A stretch of 64,000 nt of DNA from Flavobacterium sp. 11 (GTDB lineage Bacteria > Bacteroidota > Bacteroidia > Flavobacteriales > Flavobacteriaceae): assembly GCF_002754315.1 (NCBI RefSeq), contig NZ_PEFE01000001.1, positions 1,054,001 to 1,118,000 on the forward strand, given 5' to 3'. The notes under the pieces are model-generated. The model ran no database searches, was not told where the DNA came from, and was given only the letters and a program-made list of their open reading frames with translations. Made by a program: the position numbers and the translations under genes. Positions 18,466 through 29,823 of this stretch are shown piece by piece (within the stretch, counting starts at the first letter, position 1; every line of letters starts with the position of its first letter).

Positions 18466-21303
18466 ATGAATAAATTTTACATGGGTTTTTTCTTTATCGT
18501 TCAAGTAGGATGCGTTATGGCACAACATAATACGGGATTTTTCGGTAAAGTTATCGAGTCCAAAACGCAAAATCCGTTAGGGTTTGTAGTCGTTAGTGTT
18601 CAAAACACTACTTTAATGCAACTCACCAAAGCCGATGGTAATTTCAGTTTTAATACGGTTCCCACAGGAAATATATTGCTTCTTATTCACAGTCAAGGTT
18701 TCAAAGATGGCTTGTATCCTATAGAAATTATCGAAGGGAAAATGTTGGATTTAGGAACCATAACTTTAGAAGAGGATCAATCCACAGAACAACAAAATAG
18801 TATCATAACACTTATCGAAAGCGATTTTAGCGATGACAACAGCAGTTCCGAGAGCACTTCCGGATTACTACAATCCTCCCGAGACGCTTTTCTGCAAGCC
18901 GCCGCTTTCAATTGGGGACAAGCCCGTTTTAGAGTTCGTGGATTAGACAGCGAGCATTCCACGATGATGATTAATGGTGTTTCCATGAATAAAATCTATG
19001 ATGGAAGACCGCAATGGGGAGAATGGGGCGGATTGAATGATGCGCTCCGCAATCAGGAATTCACACTGGGAACAGCACCTTCGGATTATACTTTTGGCGG
19101 TATTTTAGGAACACAGGAAATTAACACACGAGCCTCTATTTACAGACCGGGTTCCCGAATTTCATTTTCATCAACCAATACGAATTACAGTTGGCGTACC
19201 ATGGCAACGCATGCTTCCGGAATGAATTCCCGCGGTTGGGCTTTTGTAGTTTCGGCAGGAAAGCGCTGGGCGCAAGAAGGCTATTTTGAAGGGACAAATT
19301 ATGATGCGAATTCCTTTTTTATAAGTCTCGAAAAAAAATTAAACGAGAATCATTCGTTGAATCTGACGGCAATGTATACTCCCAATTCCAGAGCAAAAAA
19401 CTCTCCAAATACTGCCGAAGTTACGCAATTGACGAACGTAAAATACAATTCCTATTGGGGTTATCAGGACGGTGAAAAAAGGAATGCGCGCATAAAAACC
19501 ATTGAAGAGCCGACAATTATGCTGAATCATTATTTTAAAATCAACGATAAAACCAATCTGAATTCGAGTGTGATGTATCAATTTGGAAAAATTGCCAACA
19601 GCAACATCGATTATCAAAATACCAATAGTCCAGACCCCACGTATTACAGAAAAATGCCCAGTTATTACAGCTCACTTTATGCGCCGGATAACGGAGAATT
19701 TTCGGGAGCATTTACTCCAGATTATGAAAATGCGGAGAAAAGCAAAGCAGAATTTTTAGCCCATTCGCAAATCGATTGGACGGCTTTGTACCAAGCCAAT
19801 CAAAATCCAGTTTTGGATTCCAACGGTACAATTTCAGGTTATGAACCCACAAAAAGCAAGTACGTTTTGTATGAAGATCAAGTAGAAGACCAAATGGCGG
19901 TAGCCACAACAAATTTGAGTGCGCAACTGTCAGAAAATATTTTTTTGAATGCCGGAGCATCATTCAAAAAATTGAAATCACATAATTCTCAAAAGCTTTT
20001 GGACTTGCTTGGCGGTTCCTATTTTGAAGATATCGACGCTTTTTACAGCGGAAATCAATCCCAGTCTGATTTGAATCATCCAGACCGACAAGTAGTAGTT
20101 GGGGATACGTACGGGTACAATTATAATTATTTAGCCAATACTTTAGAGGCTTTCACGCAATTTAAATTCACGTACAATAAAGTAGATTTTTATCTGGCTC
20201 AAAATTTCTCCACTGCCAATTATCAGAGGGAAGGTTTGTATAAAAACGGAATCTACGAAACGAATTCCTTCGGGAAAAGTGAGAAAGTTGCGTCTGAAAA
20301 CTTTGGCTTTAAAGCCGGATTCAATTTGAAAATTTCCGGCAAACAGTTGGTGACTTTCAATGCGGCGCATTTGACCAAAGCACCTTCTCTGAGAAATACT
20401 TTTGCAAATTCCCGATTGAATAATTCAATTGTTGACGGACTCGAAAGTGAGAACATCAGCAGTTTGGATGCCAGTTATGTCTATCGCTCTCCAAAACTAA
20501 AAGCCCGACTGACAGCCTATTATTCCCTAATTAAAAATGCGACTCAAATTTCCTTCTTTTATGCCGAAGGGATTTTTGATGATGGCGCGGGTTATTTAAA
20601 TACCGATGCTTTTGTGAGTCAGACGTTAACGCAATTGAACAAGAAGAATATGGGTGCAGAATTCAGTTTGGAATACCAAGTAAGCCAAACGTTTAAAACT
20701 ACTTTTTCAGCGGCTTTTGGGGAATATACGTATGACAGTAATCCACATGTGACGTTGACAAACGATGCCGAAGCGTCATTGGAAAATACCAGTCCGGTTT
20801 TTGATTTTGGAACAGCCTCACTCAAAAATTACAAACAAGCAGGAATGCCACAGCGAGCGTATTCAATGGGAATTGAATATCGAGATCCAAAATATTGGTG
20901 GATTAGCGCCAATATGAATTACCTCACCAATAGTTACATTGATATTTCGCCTATTTCCAGAACTGAAATATTTTATAAAAATCCTGCAAGCGGTTTTAAT
21001 TTCCCGGAGGCAACCGAGGAACGTGCAGCAACACTATTAAAACAAGAAGAATTTGACCCAACGATGTTGCTCAATCTTGTTGGTGGAAAATCATGGCGCA
21101 TTTATGGAAAGAATGCTGGAATTTTTGCCAGCATCAATAATGTGCTGGATGTTACCTATAAAACGGGTGGTTATGAACAAGCTCGAAATGCTAATTTCAG
21201 ACAAATCAATCAGGATGTTTCCAGTGGTACGCCTTCTTTTGGACCAAAATATTTCTACGGATACGGAAGAACGTATTTCGTCAATCTTTATATCAATCTT
21301 TAA
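18466..21303 (+). CDS. TonB-dependent outer-membrane receptor with carboxypeptidase-regulatory-like domain
   Basis: 945 residues from ATG 18466. An N-terminal signal peptide (MNKFYMGFFFIVQVGCVMAQ) is followed by a CarboxypepD_reg-like domain (about 25-110: FGKVIESKTQNPLGFVVVSV), a plug (ARFRVRGLDSEHSTMMINGV) and a long beta-barrel ending in an aromatic strand (RTYFVNLYINL), as expected for an outer-membrane protein. There is no SusD partner. A DUF5689 lipoprotein gene follows after 10 bases and is surely cotranscribed. The imported substrate is unknown. Confidence 0.88.
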   Translation: MNKFYMGFFFIVQVGCVMAQHNTGFFGKVIESKTQNPLGFVVVSVQNTTLMQLTKADGNFSFNTVPTGNILLLIHSQGFKDGLYPIEIIEGKMLDLGTITLEEDQSTEQQNSIITLIESDFSDDNSSSESTSGLLQSSRDAFLQAAAFNWGQARFRVRGLDSEHSTMMINGVSMNKIYDGRPQWGEWGGLNDALRNQEFTLGTAPSDYTFGGILGTQEINTRASIYRPGSRISFSSTNTNYSWRTMATHASGMNSRGWAFVVSAGKRWAQEGYFEGTNYDANSFFISLEKKLNENHSLNLTAMYTPNSRAKNSPNTAEVTQLTNVKYNSYWGYQDGEKRNARIKTIEEPTIMLNHYFKINDKTNLNSSVMYQFGKIANSNIDYQNTNSPDPTYYRKMPSYYSSLYAPDNGEFSGAFTPDYENAEKSKAEFLAHSQIDWTALYQANQNPVLDSNGTISGYEPTKSKYVLYEDQVEDQMAVATTNLSAQLSENIFLNAGASFKKLKSHNSQKLLDLLGGSYFEDIDAFYSGNQSQSDLNHPDRQVVVGDTYGYNYNYLANTLEAFTQFKFTYNKVDFYLAQNFSTANYQREGLYKNGIYETNSFGKSEKVASENFGFKAGFNLKISGKQLVTFNAAHLTKAPSLRNTFANSRLNNSIVDGLESENISSLDASYVYRSPKLKARLTAYYSLIKNATQISFFYAEGIFDDGAGYLNTDAFVSQTLTQLNKKNMGAEFSLEYQVSQTFKTTFSAAFGEYTYDSNPHVTLTNDAEASLENTSPVFDFGTASLKNYKQAGMPQRAYSMGIEYRDPKYWWISANMNYLTNSYIDISPISRTEIFYKNPASGFNFPEATEERAATLLKQEEFDPTMLLNLVGGKSWRIYGKNAGIFASINNVLDVTYKTGGYEQARNANFRQINQDVSSGTPSFGPKYFYGYGRTYFVNLYINL

Positions 21304-21313
21304 ATTAAAGCAT

Positions 21314-22663
21314 ATGAAATCAACATTTTGTAAATTATTTTTACTGTTGACAATTACTTTCAGCAGTTGCGTAACGGATGAGGTTGCCGCTCCAAAACTC
21401 ATTTGTACGCAACCGGATTTAATTACTAATACAACGGTAAGCGAAGTTCATGCGGTTGCAAATGCGATTGTAACCCAGTATAAATACGATGACATTATCG
21501 AGGCGTATGTGGTTTCCAGTGATGAATCGGGGAATTTTTTCAAGTCGATTTCCTTTCAGACTTTGGCAACAGCCACAACACCTGCCATAGGATTTAGTGT
21601 TCCCGTGGATGCTACAAATTTGTACATTGATTACCGACTGGGCAATAAAGTATACATAAAGTTGAAAGACCAATACACGGATATTTCGTTTGGAGGGATG
21701 CGCATAGGAAGCATTTTTGTGAATTCCTATAATGAAGGCGGAGTAGGGCGACTTTCTCAAAATGAGTATAAAAAAGTGCTGAATGCGTCTTGCACGAATG
21801 TAAAGGAAGAGCTTTTGGTTCGGTCTCTGACCATGTCAGAATTACTGAATGATTCTAACTTGAATACGTTGGTTGAGTTGTCTGATGTTCAGTTTTCAGC
21901 TGCCGCAATAGGGCGCCATTATTTTGAAGAAACGAATAATGTTGGCGGTGCTACAAATTGGAGTTTGGTGGATAAACTAGGGAATCAAGTGTATTTTAGA
22001 ACAAGCAGTTTTTCTGATTTTGCGACTAAATTAGTCCCTAATGGAAGTGGAAAAGTAAGAGGAATTTTGACGAAATATGGAAGTGATTACCAATTATTAC
22101 CGCGTTCCGAAAAGGATGTGGTGATGTCCGGAAGCAGAGCGACTCCTTTTTTCTCCCAAGATTTTGAAACGGTTGAAAACAATGTTAAACTAAATCTTCC
22201 CGGCTGGGCGAATATTGTCCAAAAGGGAACGCTTTTCTGGAAAGGCACTGTTTATTCCGGAAACGGTTATGCCGAATTTAATATCACAGGAACCAAAGTC
22301 GTTTCGAATGTGGCTTGGTTGATTTCGCCAAAAATAGATATGGAGGTTCATACGAAAGAAGTCTTGACTTTTAGAACTGCTCAGCATCACTTAGATGTTG
22401 ATTCCCAGTTAAATTCTTTGGAAGTTTATGTTTCCAGTAATTTTGACGGGTTGAATATTACTACCGCAACTTGGACTCCGTTAGTTGTTAATTTACCGAA
22501 ACAAGCTACGCCTTGGTATCAATTTGTAGGAAGCGGCGCAGTAGATTTGTCTTCGTATAAAGGTAAAATCAACATTGCTTTTAAATATACGGGTTCCGGT
22601 AAAAATCTGGCTTTGGATGGTGCTTTTCAAGTAGATGATGTTCAGGTTTTTGGAGACAAATAA
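21314..22663 (+). CDS. DUF5689 / choice-of-anchor J lipoprotein
   Basis: 449 residues from ATG 21314, chosen because it gives a lipoprotein signal (KLFLLLTITFSSC, lipobox cysteine 19). The N-terminal half (about 40-260) has the DUF5689 look: SFGGMRIGS, LNTLVELSDVQF, RGILTKYGSDYQLLPRSEKD. The C-terminal half (about 280-449) is a choice-of-anchor J / jelly-roll type domain (FSQDFETV, GYAEFNITG, WLISPKIDM, IAFKYTGSG, FQVDDVQVFG). It is probably the surface partner of the TonB receptor 10 bases upstream. The ligand is unknown. Confidence 0.82.
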   Translation: MKSTFCKLFLLLTITFSSCVTDEVAAPKLICTQPDLITNTTVSEVHAVANAIVTQYKYDDIIEAYVVSSDESGNFFKSISFQTLATATTPAIGFSVPVDATNLYIDYRLGNKVYIKLKDQYTDISFGGMRIGSIFVNSYNEGGVGRLSQNEYKKVLNASCTNVKEELLVRSLTMSELLNDSNLNTLVELSDVQFSAAAIGRHYFEETNNVGGATNWSLVDKLGNQVYFRTSSFSDFATKLVPNGSGKVRGILTKYGSDYQLLPRSEKDVVMSGSRATPFFSQDFETVENNVKLNLPGWANIVQKGTLFWKGTVYSGNGYAEFNITGTKVVSNVAWLISPKIDMEVHTKEVLTFRTAQHHLDVDSQLNSLEVYVSSNFDGLNITTATWTPLVVNLPKQATPWYQFVGSGAVDLSSYKGKINIAFKYTGSGKNLALDGAFQVDDVQVFGDK

Positions 22664-22691
22664 TTTTTATTAAAGGCTTTACTTGAATTAC

Positions 22692-22699
22692 TATATTTG
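22692..22699 (+). promoter_or_regulatory. Candidate -7 element of the FKBP gene
   Basis: TATATTTG, matching TAnnTTTG, 25 bases before the ATG. No TTG is found at the standard upstream distance. Confidence 0.4.
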
Positions 22700-22723
22700 C
22701 AGCCTTAACATTTAAATTAAATT

Positions 22724-23185
22724 ATGAAATCTACTTTATTAGCCCTAATTTCTTTATTATTTGTTTCTTGTTTATCAGATAATGAAGCATCTAAACCTGT
22801 TGATTACACCGTTCAAAACGAAAAAGAAATCGTGGATTACGTTGCCAAAAATAAATTGACTGCCACAAAAACCGATTCAGGATTGTATTATGTGATTAAT
22901 GAAGCTGGTGATGGAGAACAACCTACCGCAACCTCTAATGTAACAGTTGCGTACAAAGGGTATTTTACTAATGGAAATGTTTTTGATCAAAGTAATGCTT
23001 CAGGAATTTCATTTGGTTTGAACCAAGTGATAAAAGGATGGACGGAAGGAATCCCTTATTTTAAAGAAGGCGGAAGCGGAATCCTTTTGGTACCTTCTCA
23101 TCTTGGTTATGGGAGTAATGATTACAGTAGTATTCCCGGAGGTTCTGTACTTATTTTTGAGGTAAAACTTATTTCAGTGAATTAG
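22724..23185 (+). CDS. FKBP-type peptidyl-prolyl isomerase, lipoprotein
   Basis: 153 residues. A lipoprotein signal peptide (LLALISLLFVSC, C16) is followed by a short linker and one FKBP domain (about 45-153) with VTVAYKGYFTNGNVFDQS, VIKGWTEGIPYFKEGG and LLVPSHLGYG, the standard proline-isomerase motifs. It should act on extracytoplasmic protein folding, attached to a membrane. It has its own -7 element and a strong terminator, so it is likely monocistronic. Confidence 0.92.
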   Translation: MKSTLLALISLLFVSCLSDNEASKPVDYTVQNEKEIVDYVAKNKLTATKTDSGLYYVINEAGDGEQPTATSNVTVAYKGYFTNGNVFDQSNASGISFGLNQVIKGWTEGIPYFKEGGSGILLVPSHLGYGSNDYSSIPGGSVLIFEVKLISVN

Positions 23186-23209
23186 TTTAAGGCTATGATA
23201 AAATCAAGA

Positions 23210-23237
23210 AAGGCTGTCTATTTGGACAGCCTTTTCT
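23210..23237 (+). terminator. Terminator of the FKBP gene
   Basis: Stem AAGGCTGTC / GACAGCCTT with a 6-base loop and a following TTTTC tract. It lies between the convergent FKBP and GH97 genes and may serve both. Confidence 0.75.
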
Positions 23238-23244
23238 TAGTTAT

Positions 23245-25676
<2,432 letters not shown>

Positions 25677-27323
25677 CTATTTTAAATTGGTTCCAATCCG
25701 CATTACTTTAGCTTCAAAATCTTCTCGTGGACCTGCTGCTTTATTTTTGAGTTGTGAGCGGTAATTGTAAATTGTAGATACCGAGTACCGAAGAAAAGTC
25801 GAAATTTTTGCGCTGTCCTTGATGCCCAAACGGATGAGTGCAAAGATTCTTAGTTCCGTATTCAGCAGTTCGCCTTCCTTCAATTGTGTTGCTTCGTCAT
25901 CAAGCAACAAAGCCCTGAATTCCGGTATGAAGTTAGGGAAGAGTTGCAAGAATGTTTTGTCGAAATTAGTATAGAATTCCTTAAGCTCATTTTCGACAAA
26001 TTGTTTCGATTTTACGGCACTGATGAGGTCGTTCATTTTTCCTGTCGTTGCCATGACATTCAGTTTTCGGCGGTATTCGTCTAACTTGCCTAAATAATCG
26101 GAACACTGATCCATGTAACGACCAATGTATATTTCTTTCAGAAGATTGGCTTCGGTCAGCGTATAATTGGTCTCATTCAATTTTTCATTGAAAGTATTTA
26201 ATTCGGTATTCAGTTCCGAAAGCTTGCCGTTAGCCAAACTTAAATCCTGCTTTGCTTTAGACAATTTTTTCATTTGCTTAAAAAGTAAAAAAAGCACCGT
26301 CAATAAGAACACGGATAATATACTGGCACTTATCAAAAACAGAATTAACTGAAATCGATTGGTTTCATTTTGTTTTTGATACGCTTCGTTGATAATGGGC
26401 AGCATCTTGGATATTTCATAGGTTCGTAAGCGCGCATTACAAAAAAGGGCGTCTTCCAGCGAGCGTTTTATGTAGGTATAAGCGCGGTCGATATCTCCGC
26501 TTTCATACATTAGAAAAGCCAACGAACGCAACGAAATATATTCTTTTTTGGCCAATTGCAAATCAGAAATAGCAGAAATAGTCAGCCATTTTTTCTCCTG
26601 TTCAAGGTCTTTTTTTTGGCGATATGCCTGCGAAATAATATAGGCAATCACCGCTCGATCATCACTGTTCTGAGCAATATTCGGAAAATAGTTCAGCAAC
26701 AAAGCCAGTGTTTCATCGTGTTTTCCGGCATCAAGAAGCGTGCTGGACTTCGCCATAATATAAGCACTGGATTGCGGTTTGTAGCAATTTAAGGAGGAAT
26801 CACGGTACTTTTTGGTCAGTACAATATACTTTTCTTTTTCCTGAAGCGAAGCCGCATAATCTGACATATACCCATAAACGACACTGTTTACCGTAAAATA
26901 ATAACCTTTTAGTTCGGGCGAAGTAGTGATGTTGATTTGATTAAGAATATCGGTTGCTTCCTTGTACATCCCTAATGTTCCCATGATGGAAGCTAGATTT
27001 AATCGGGCGTGATTTAGCTTTCGGACATCATTTAGTTTTTCGGCGATTTGAAAACTTTTTCGGGCGTAAATCAACGCAGAATCCGACTGGTACGATTTAT
27101 ATTCCGCATACAACTTTCCATAGATGTCGTATTTTTGAATATCGGCAGAAGTGTAGGAAAGCAGTTCCTTGAGTTTGTTTATCTCGCCTTCTTTTTTATT
27201 GGAATAAACAGCATAATCAGCTACCGTTTGATCCAATTCCTCCAATAATTCCTCAGAATTATTTTGGGCAAAAAGAAAAACGGGAAGCAAGAATGCAATG
27301 AGAAATGTCAAAAAGCGATTCAT
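25677..27323 (-). CDS. TPR-containing transcriptional regulator, DUF6377 type
   Basis: 548 residues. A signal-like N-terminal helix (FLTFLIAFLLPVFLFAQ) is followed by TPR-like helical repeats (about 25-315), one transmembrane helix (LILFLISASILSVFLLTVLFL, about 325-347; two short halves of one stretch), a coiled coil (about 350-400) and a cytoplasmic C-terminal part with a LuxR-like helix-turn-helix (LGIKDSAKISTFLRYSVSTI then YNYRSQLKNKA). This layout lets a periplasmic sensor talk to a cytoplasmic DNA-binding domain. By position it may control the adjacent GH97 gene. Confidence 0.78.
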   Translation of the reverse strand: MNRFLTFLIAFLLPVFLFAQNNSEELLEELDQTVADYAVYSNKKEGEINKLKELLSYTSADIQKYDIYGKLYAEYKSYQSDSALIYARKSFQIAEKLNDVRKLNHARLNLASIMGTLGMYKEATDILNQINITTSPELKGYYFTVNSVVYGYMSDYAASLQEKEKYIVLTKKYRDSSLNCYKPQSSAYIMAKSSTLLDAGKHDETLALLLNYFPNIAQNSDDRAVIAYIISQAYRQKKDLEQEKKWLTISAISDLQLAKKEYISLRSLAFLMYESGDIDRAYTYIKRSLEDALFCNARLRTYEISKMLPIINEAYQKQNETNRFQLILFLISASILSVFLLTVLFLLFKQMKKLSKAKQDLSLANGKLSELNTELNTFNEKLNETNYTLTEANLLKEIYIGRYMDQCSDYLGKLDEYRRKLNVMATTGKMNDLISAVKSKQFVENELKEFYTNFDKTFLQLFPNFIPEFRALLLDDEATQLKEGELLNTELRIFALIRLGIKDSAKISTFLRYSVSTIYNYRSQLKNKAAGPREDFEAKVMRIGTNLK

Positions 27324-27637
27324 TCAAATGGGATTATATTGGTGTAAAAATAATTAAAAATCCACTGGAACTCCTAAAGTCGTTCGTGCAAAAGCAACAG
27401 TTTTCAAAATAACCGCAAATTCGCTGATTTCTGTTGTATAAATTTTCTAGCCATGAATTACCCAAATTTTGACTAATTTTTTTAAAAAAGTAAAGATTAA
27501 ACCGTGGCAAAAGTTTTCTTTGGTCTTATTTCCGTCTCGACCCCAAAACTATCATTATTCACGGCTTCTAATTTTTTATAAACCCAGAACTCAATAAGTC
27601 CCTGACAAATCATTAAATTTGTAGCTTATTCAAAGAC
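27324..27637. other. Divergent spacer between the DUF6377-type regulator and hflX
   Basis: A 314-base intergenic region between divergent genes. A -7 match TAAATTTG (27614-27621) lies 16 bases before hflX. No gene or strong hairpin is seen. Confidence 0.4.
27614..27621 (+). promoter_or_regulatory. Candidate -7 element of hflX
   Basis: TAAATTTG matches TAnnTTTG. No TTG is found 19-21 bases upstream, so only the -7 box supports this call. Confidence 0.38.
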
Positions 27638-28888
27638 ATGTTAGAAAAAGAAGTAATAAATTTCGAAAAAACGGCTATTGTTGGTATTGTAACTCAAAAC
27701 CAAAGTGAAGAGAAACTTAACGAATATCTTGACGAATTGGAGTTTTTGACTTTTACCGCAGGTGGAGAAGTGGTGAAACGTTTTTCGCAAAAAATGGAAC
27801 GCCCTAATCCCAAGACTTTTGTTGGAACGGGAAAAATTGAAGAGATTCATCTTTTTGTAAAAGAGAATGATATCTCAACTTTGGTATTTGATGATGAATT
27901 ATCGCCTTCACAGCAAAAAAATATATCTAAAATCATTACGGAATGTAAAATTCTGGACAGAACGCACCTTATTCTGGATATTTTTGCACAACGTGCCGAA
28001 ACTTCGTATGCAAGAACGCAAGTAGAATTAGCACAATGCCAATATTTACTACCAAGACTTTCTGGAATGTGGACACACTTGGAACGTCAAAAAGGGGGAA
28101 TTGGAATGCGTGGACCAGGGGAAACGGAGATTGAAACCGACAGACGTATTGTTCGTGACCGAATTGCCTTATTGAAAGAAAAAATAAAAACCATCGACAA
28201 GCAAATGGGCGTGCAACGCGGGAATCGTGGCGCTATGGTACGTGTGGCTTTGGTGGGATATACAAATGTGGGGAAATCGACTTTGATGAATGCCGTAGGG
28301 AAAAGTGATGTTTTTGTAGAGAACAAACTTTTTGCAACTTTGGATACGACCGTTCGAAAAGTAGTGATTAAAAACCTGCCTTTCTTGCTTTCAGATACCG
28401 TAGGATTTATCAGGAAATTGCCAACGCAACTGGTTGATTCTTTCAAAAGTACGCTGGATGAGGTTCGCGAAGCTGATTTGTTATTGCACGTAGTCGATAT
28501 TTCGCATCCTGAATTTGAAGATCATATTGCATCCGTAAACCAAACGTTATTGGACATTAAGGCTAATGACAAACCCGTTATTATGGTTTTCAATAAAATC
28601 GATGCGTATAAGCATTTGACTATTGATGAAGATGATTTAATGACCGAAAAAACGCCAAGACATTACACGTTGGAAGAATGGAAATCGACTTGGATGAGTC
28701 GAGTAGGAGAGCAAAATGCGTTGTTTATTTCGGCTACCAACAAAGAAAATTTCGAGGAATTCAGAGAACGCGTTTACGAAGCCGTACGACACATTCACAT
28801 CACCCGTTTTCCGTACAATAAGTTTTTATATCCGGATTATAAAGACGCAGTGGAAAAAGAAGACAAAGACGACGAAGAAAACGAATAA
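27638..28888 (+). CDS. hflX: GTPase HflX
   Basis: A 416-residue ribosome-associated GTPase. The N-terminal HflX domain (about 10-190) has the GTGKIEEI and FDDELSPSQQKN signatures, followed by the glycine-rich GPGETEIETDRR. The G domain has G1 GYTNVGKST (about 207-215), G3 DTVGFIRKLP and G4 NKID. HflX splits stalled ribosomes under heat and antibiotic stress. Usual length, all motifs present. A strong terminator follows. Confidence 0.96.
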   Translation: MLEKEVINFEKTAIVGIVTQNQSEEKLNEYLDELEFLTFTAGGEVVKRFSQKMERPNPKTFVGTGKIEEIHLFVKENDISTLVFDDELSPSQQKNISKIITECKILDRTHLILDIFAQRAETSYARTQVELAQCQYLLPRLSGMWTHLERQKGGIGMRGPGETEIETDRRIVRDRIALLKEKIKTIDKQMGVQRGNRGAMVRVALVGYTNVGKSTLMNAVGKSDVFVENKLFATLDTTVRKVVIKNLPFLLSDTVGFIRKLPTQLVDSFKSTLDEVREADLLLHVVDISHPEFEDHIASVNQTLLDIKANDKPVIMVFNKIDAYKHLTIDEDDLMTEKTPRHYTLEEWKSTWMSRVGEQNALFISATNKENFEEFRERVYEAVRHIHITRFPYNKFLYPDYKDAVEKEDKDDEENE

Positions 28889-28911
28889 TTTCTCTAAAAC
28901 ATAAAATAGAC

Positions 28912-28947
28912 AATCCCTTTTGATATCCTCAAGAGGGATTTTTTTTG
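28912..28947 (+). terminator. Terminator of hflX
   Basis: Stem AATCCCTTTTGA / TCAAGAGGGATT (12 bp with one wobble, 5-base loop), followed by eight T residues. Confidence 0.8.
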
Positions 28948-28948
28948 G

Positions 28949-29038
28949 GCATGTCCCAGCTTCCTATGCGTTACAGCTGCGTCAGGATCCCGAGGCTTCG
29001 GGACTACATAAAAGGATTTTCACTGCTATCCATCATGT
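28949..29038. repeat. REP-like GC-rich intergenic element
   Basis: A stretch richer in GC than its surroundings, starting gggcatgtccc and holding ctgcgtcaggatcccgaggc and aaggattttcactgctatcc. I recall similar 'gggcgtgccc ... ctatccctca' elements in many Flavobacterium spacers. Only one copy lies in the window. Confidence 0.35.
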
Positions 29039-29040
29039 GA

Positions 29041-29117
29041 GCTCTGGTGGTATTAATTCCTTTTCTGTTATTCATTGTCGCTTTGTAAGAAAAATTAAAT
29101 ATATTTGAGAATAAATA
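29041..29117 (+). repeat. 77-base direct repeat, copy 1
   Basis: Matches 33217-33293 at 69 of 77 positions in the same orientation. The two copies bracket the Thoeris pair, the IS110 element and one hydrolase gene. Confidence 0.75.
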
Positions 29118-29253
29118 AAGTATGCTTTTTGTCATACCTATCTACCTAAAATTGGGTGGCTTTGTATGATTATGTCATACATATATATAAGTTAGTGGCA
29201 AGCTTACAGCAGAACAAAACCTAAATTTAATAACCAATTAACCAAGATAAATT

Positions 29254-29817
29254 ATGAGTAAAATTTATAATTATTGTGCATTTTATGTAAGTGAACCATT
29301 CAATGAGTCATCTCTTGGCGCTCATGCAACTAAAGATTTTTGTTATTATAATATGCTCAAAGCGTGGAAAGGATCAGATAGTTCTTTTCCATTTAACAAT
29401 GCACACGATACTACTTATAATGTTCGAGATAATAGTGATTGGGAAACGACACTTAAACCCCGACTTAGAGAGAGACTTAGAAATTCTAAAAACATTGTCT
29501 TATTTCTAAGCAACGACACTTTAAATTCAAGAGCAGTAAGAGAAGAAATTGAGTATGGAGTAAATAGTCTTGGCCTACCTGTTATTGTAATATATCCTGA
29601 TTTAAAAACAAAGGATGATTTACTTACTTCTGATAAAAATAACTTAAACAATGTTGTAAAAAATTTATGGAATAAATTACCAGCGTTCAAAGATTCCAAA
29701 TCAAAAGTACCTGTATTACACGTTCCTATGAGTAAAGACACTATAAAAATGGCTTTAAATAATTCAGATTTTAGAATAGATTCCGGAAAAAATCCGAGTG
29801 ATTATTTTTATAAATAA
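29254..29817 (+). CDS. ThsB-like TIR-like domain protein (type II Thoeris defence)
   Basis: 187 residues of the TIR-like family once called DUF1863/MTH538 (ThsB). Recognisable parts are the N-terminal YCAFYVSEPF strand, a WKGSDSSFPFNNAH segment, WETTLKPRLRERLRNSKN, the strand IVLFLSNDT, NSRAVREEIEYGV and LPVIVIYPD. E98 in VREEI sits where TIR NAD-processing enzymes keep their catalytic glutamate. In type II Thoeris, ThsB senses phage and makes an ADP-ribose-based signal (histidine-ADPR). The next gene, 6 bases on, is the matching TM-TM-Macro ThsA. AT-rich compared with flanking housekeeping genes, suggesting transfer. Confidence 0.85.
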   Translation: MSKIYNYCAFYVSEPFNESSLGAHATKDFCYYNMLKAWKGSDSSFPFNNAHDTTYNVRDNSDWETTLKPRLRERLRNSKNIVLFLSNDTLNSRAVREEIEYGVNSLGLPVIVIYPDLKTKDDLLTSDKNNLNNVVKNLWNKLPAFKDSKSKVPVLHVPMSKDTIKMALNNSDFRIDSGKNPSDYFYK

Positions 29818-29823
29818 CTAATT

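Larger units (their letters stand above)
28889..29253. other. Spacer with dispersed repeats before the Thoeris genes
   Basis: 365 bases. It contains the hflX terminator, a REP-like element (28949-29038), copy 1 of a 77-base direct repeat (29041-29117) and a short palindrome around 29165-29181 (gtatgattatgtcatac). No gene is seen. This marks the left border of the accessory patch. Confidence 0.5.

Noticed and set aside
21053..21313. Upstream extension of the DUF5689 lipoprotein frame into the receptor gene
   Set aside because: The extension overlaps the conserved receptor C-terminus, and ATG 21314 gives a clean lipoprotein signal.
29165..29181. Operator before the Thoeris genes (gtatgattatgtcatac)
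   Set aside because: The palindrome is real but single, with no nearby regulator gene or second site, so a regulatory call would be unsupported.
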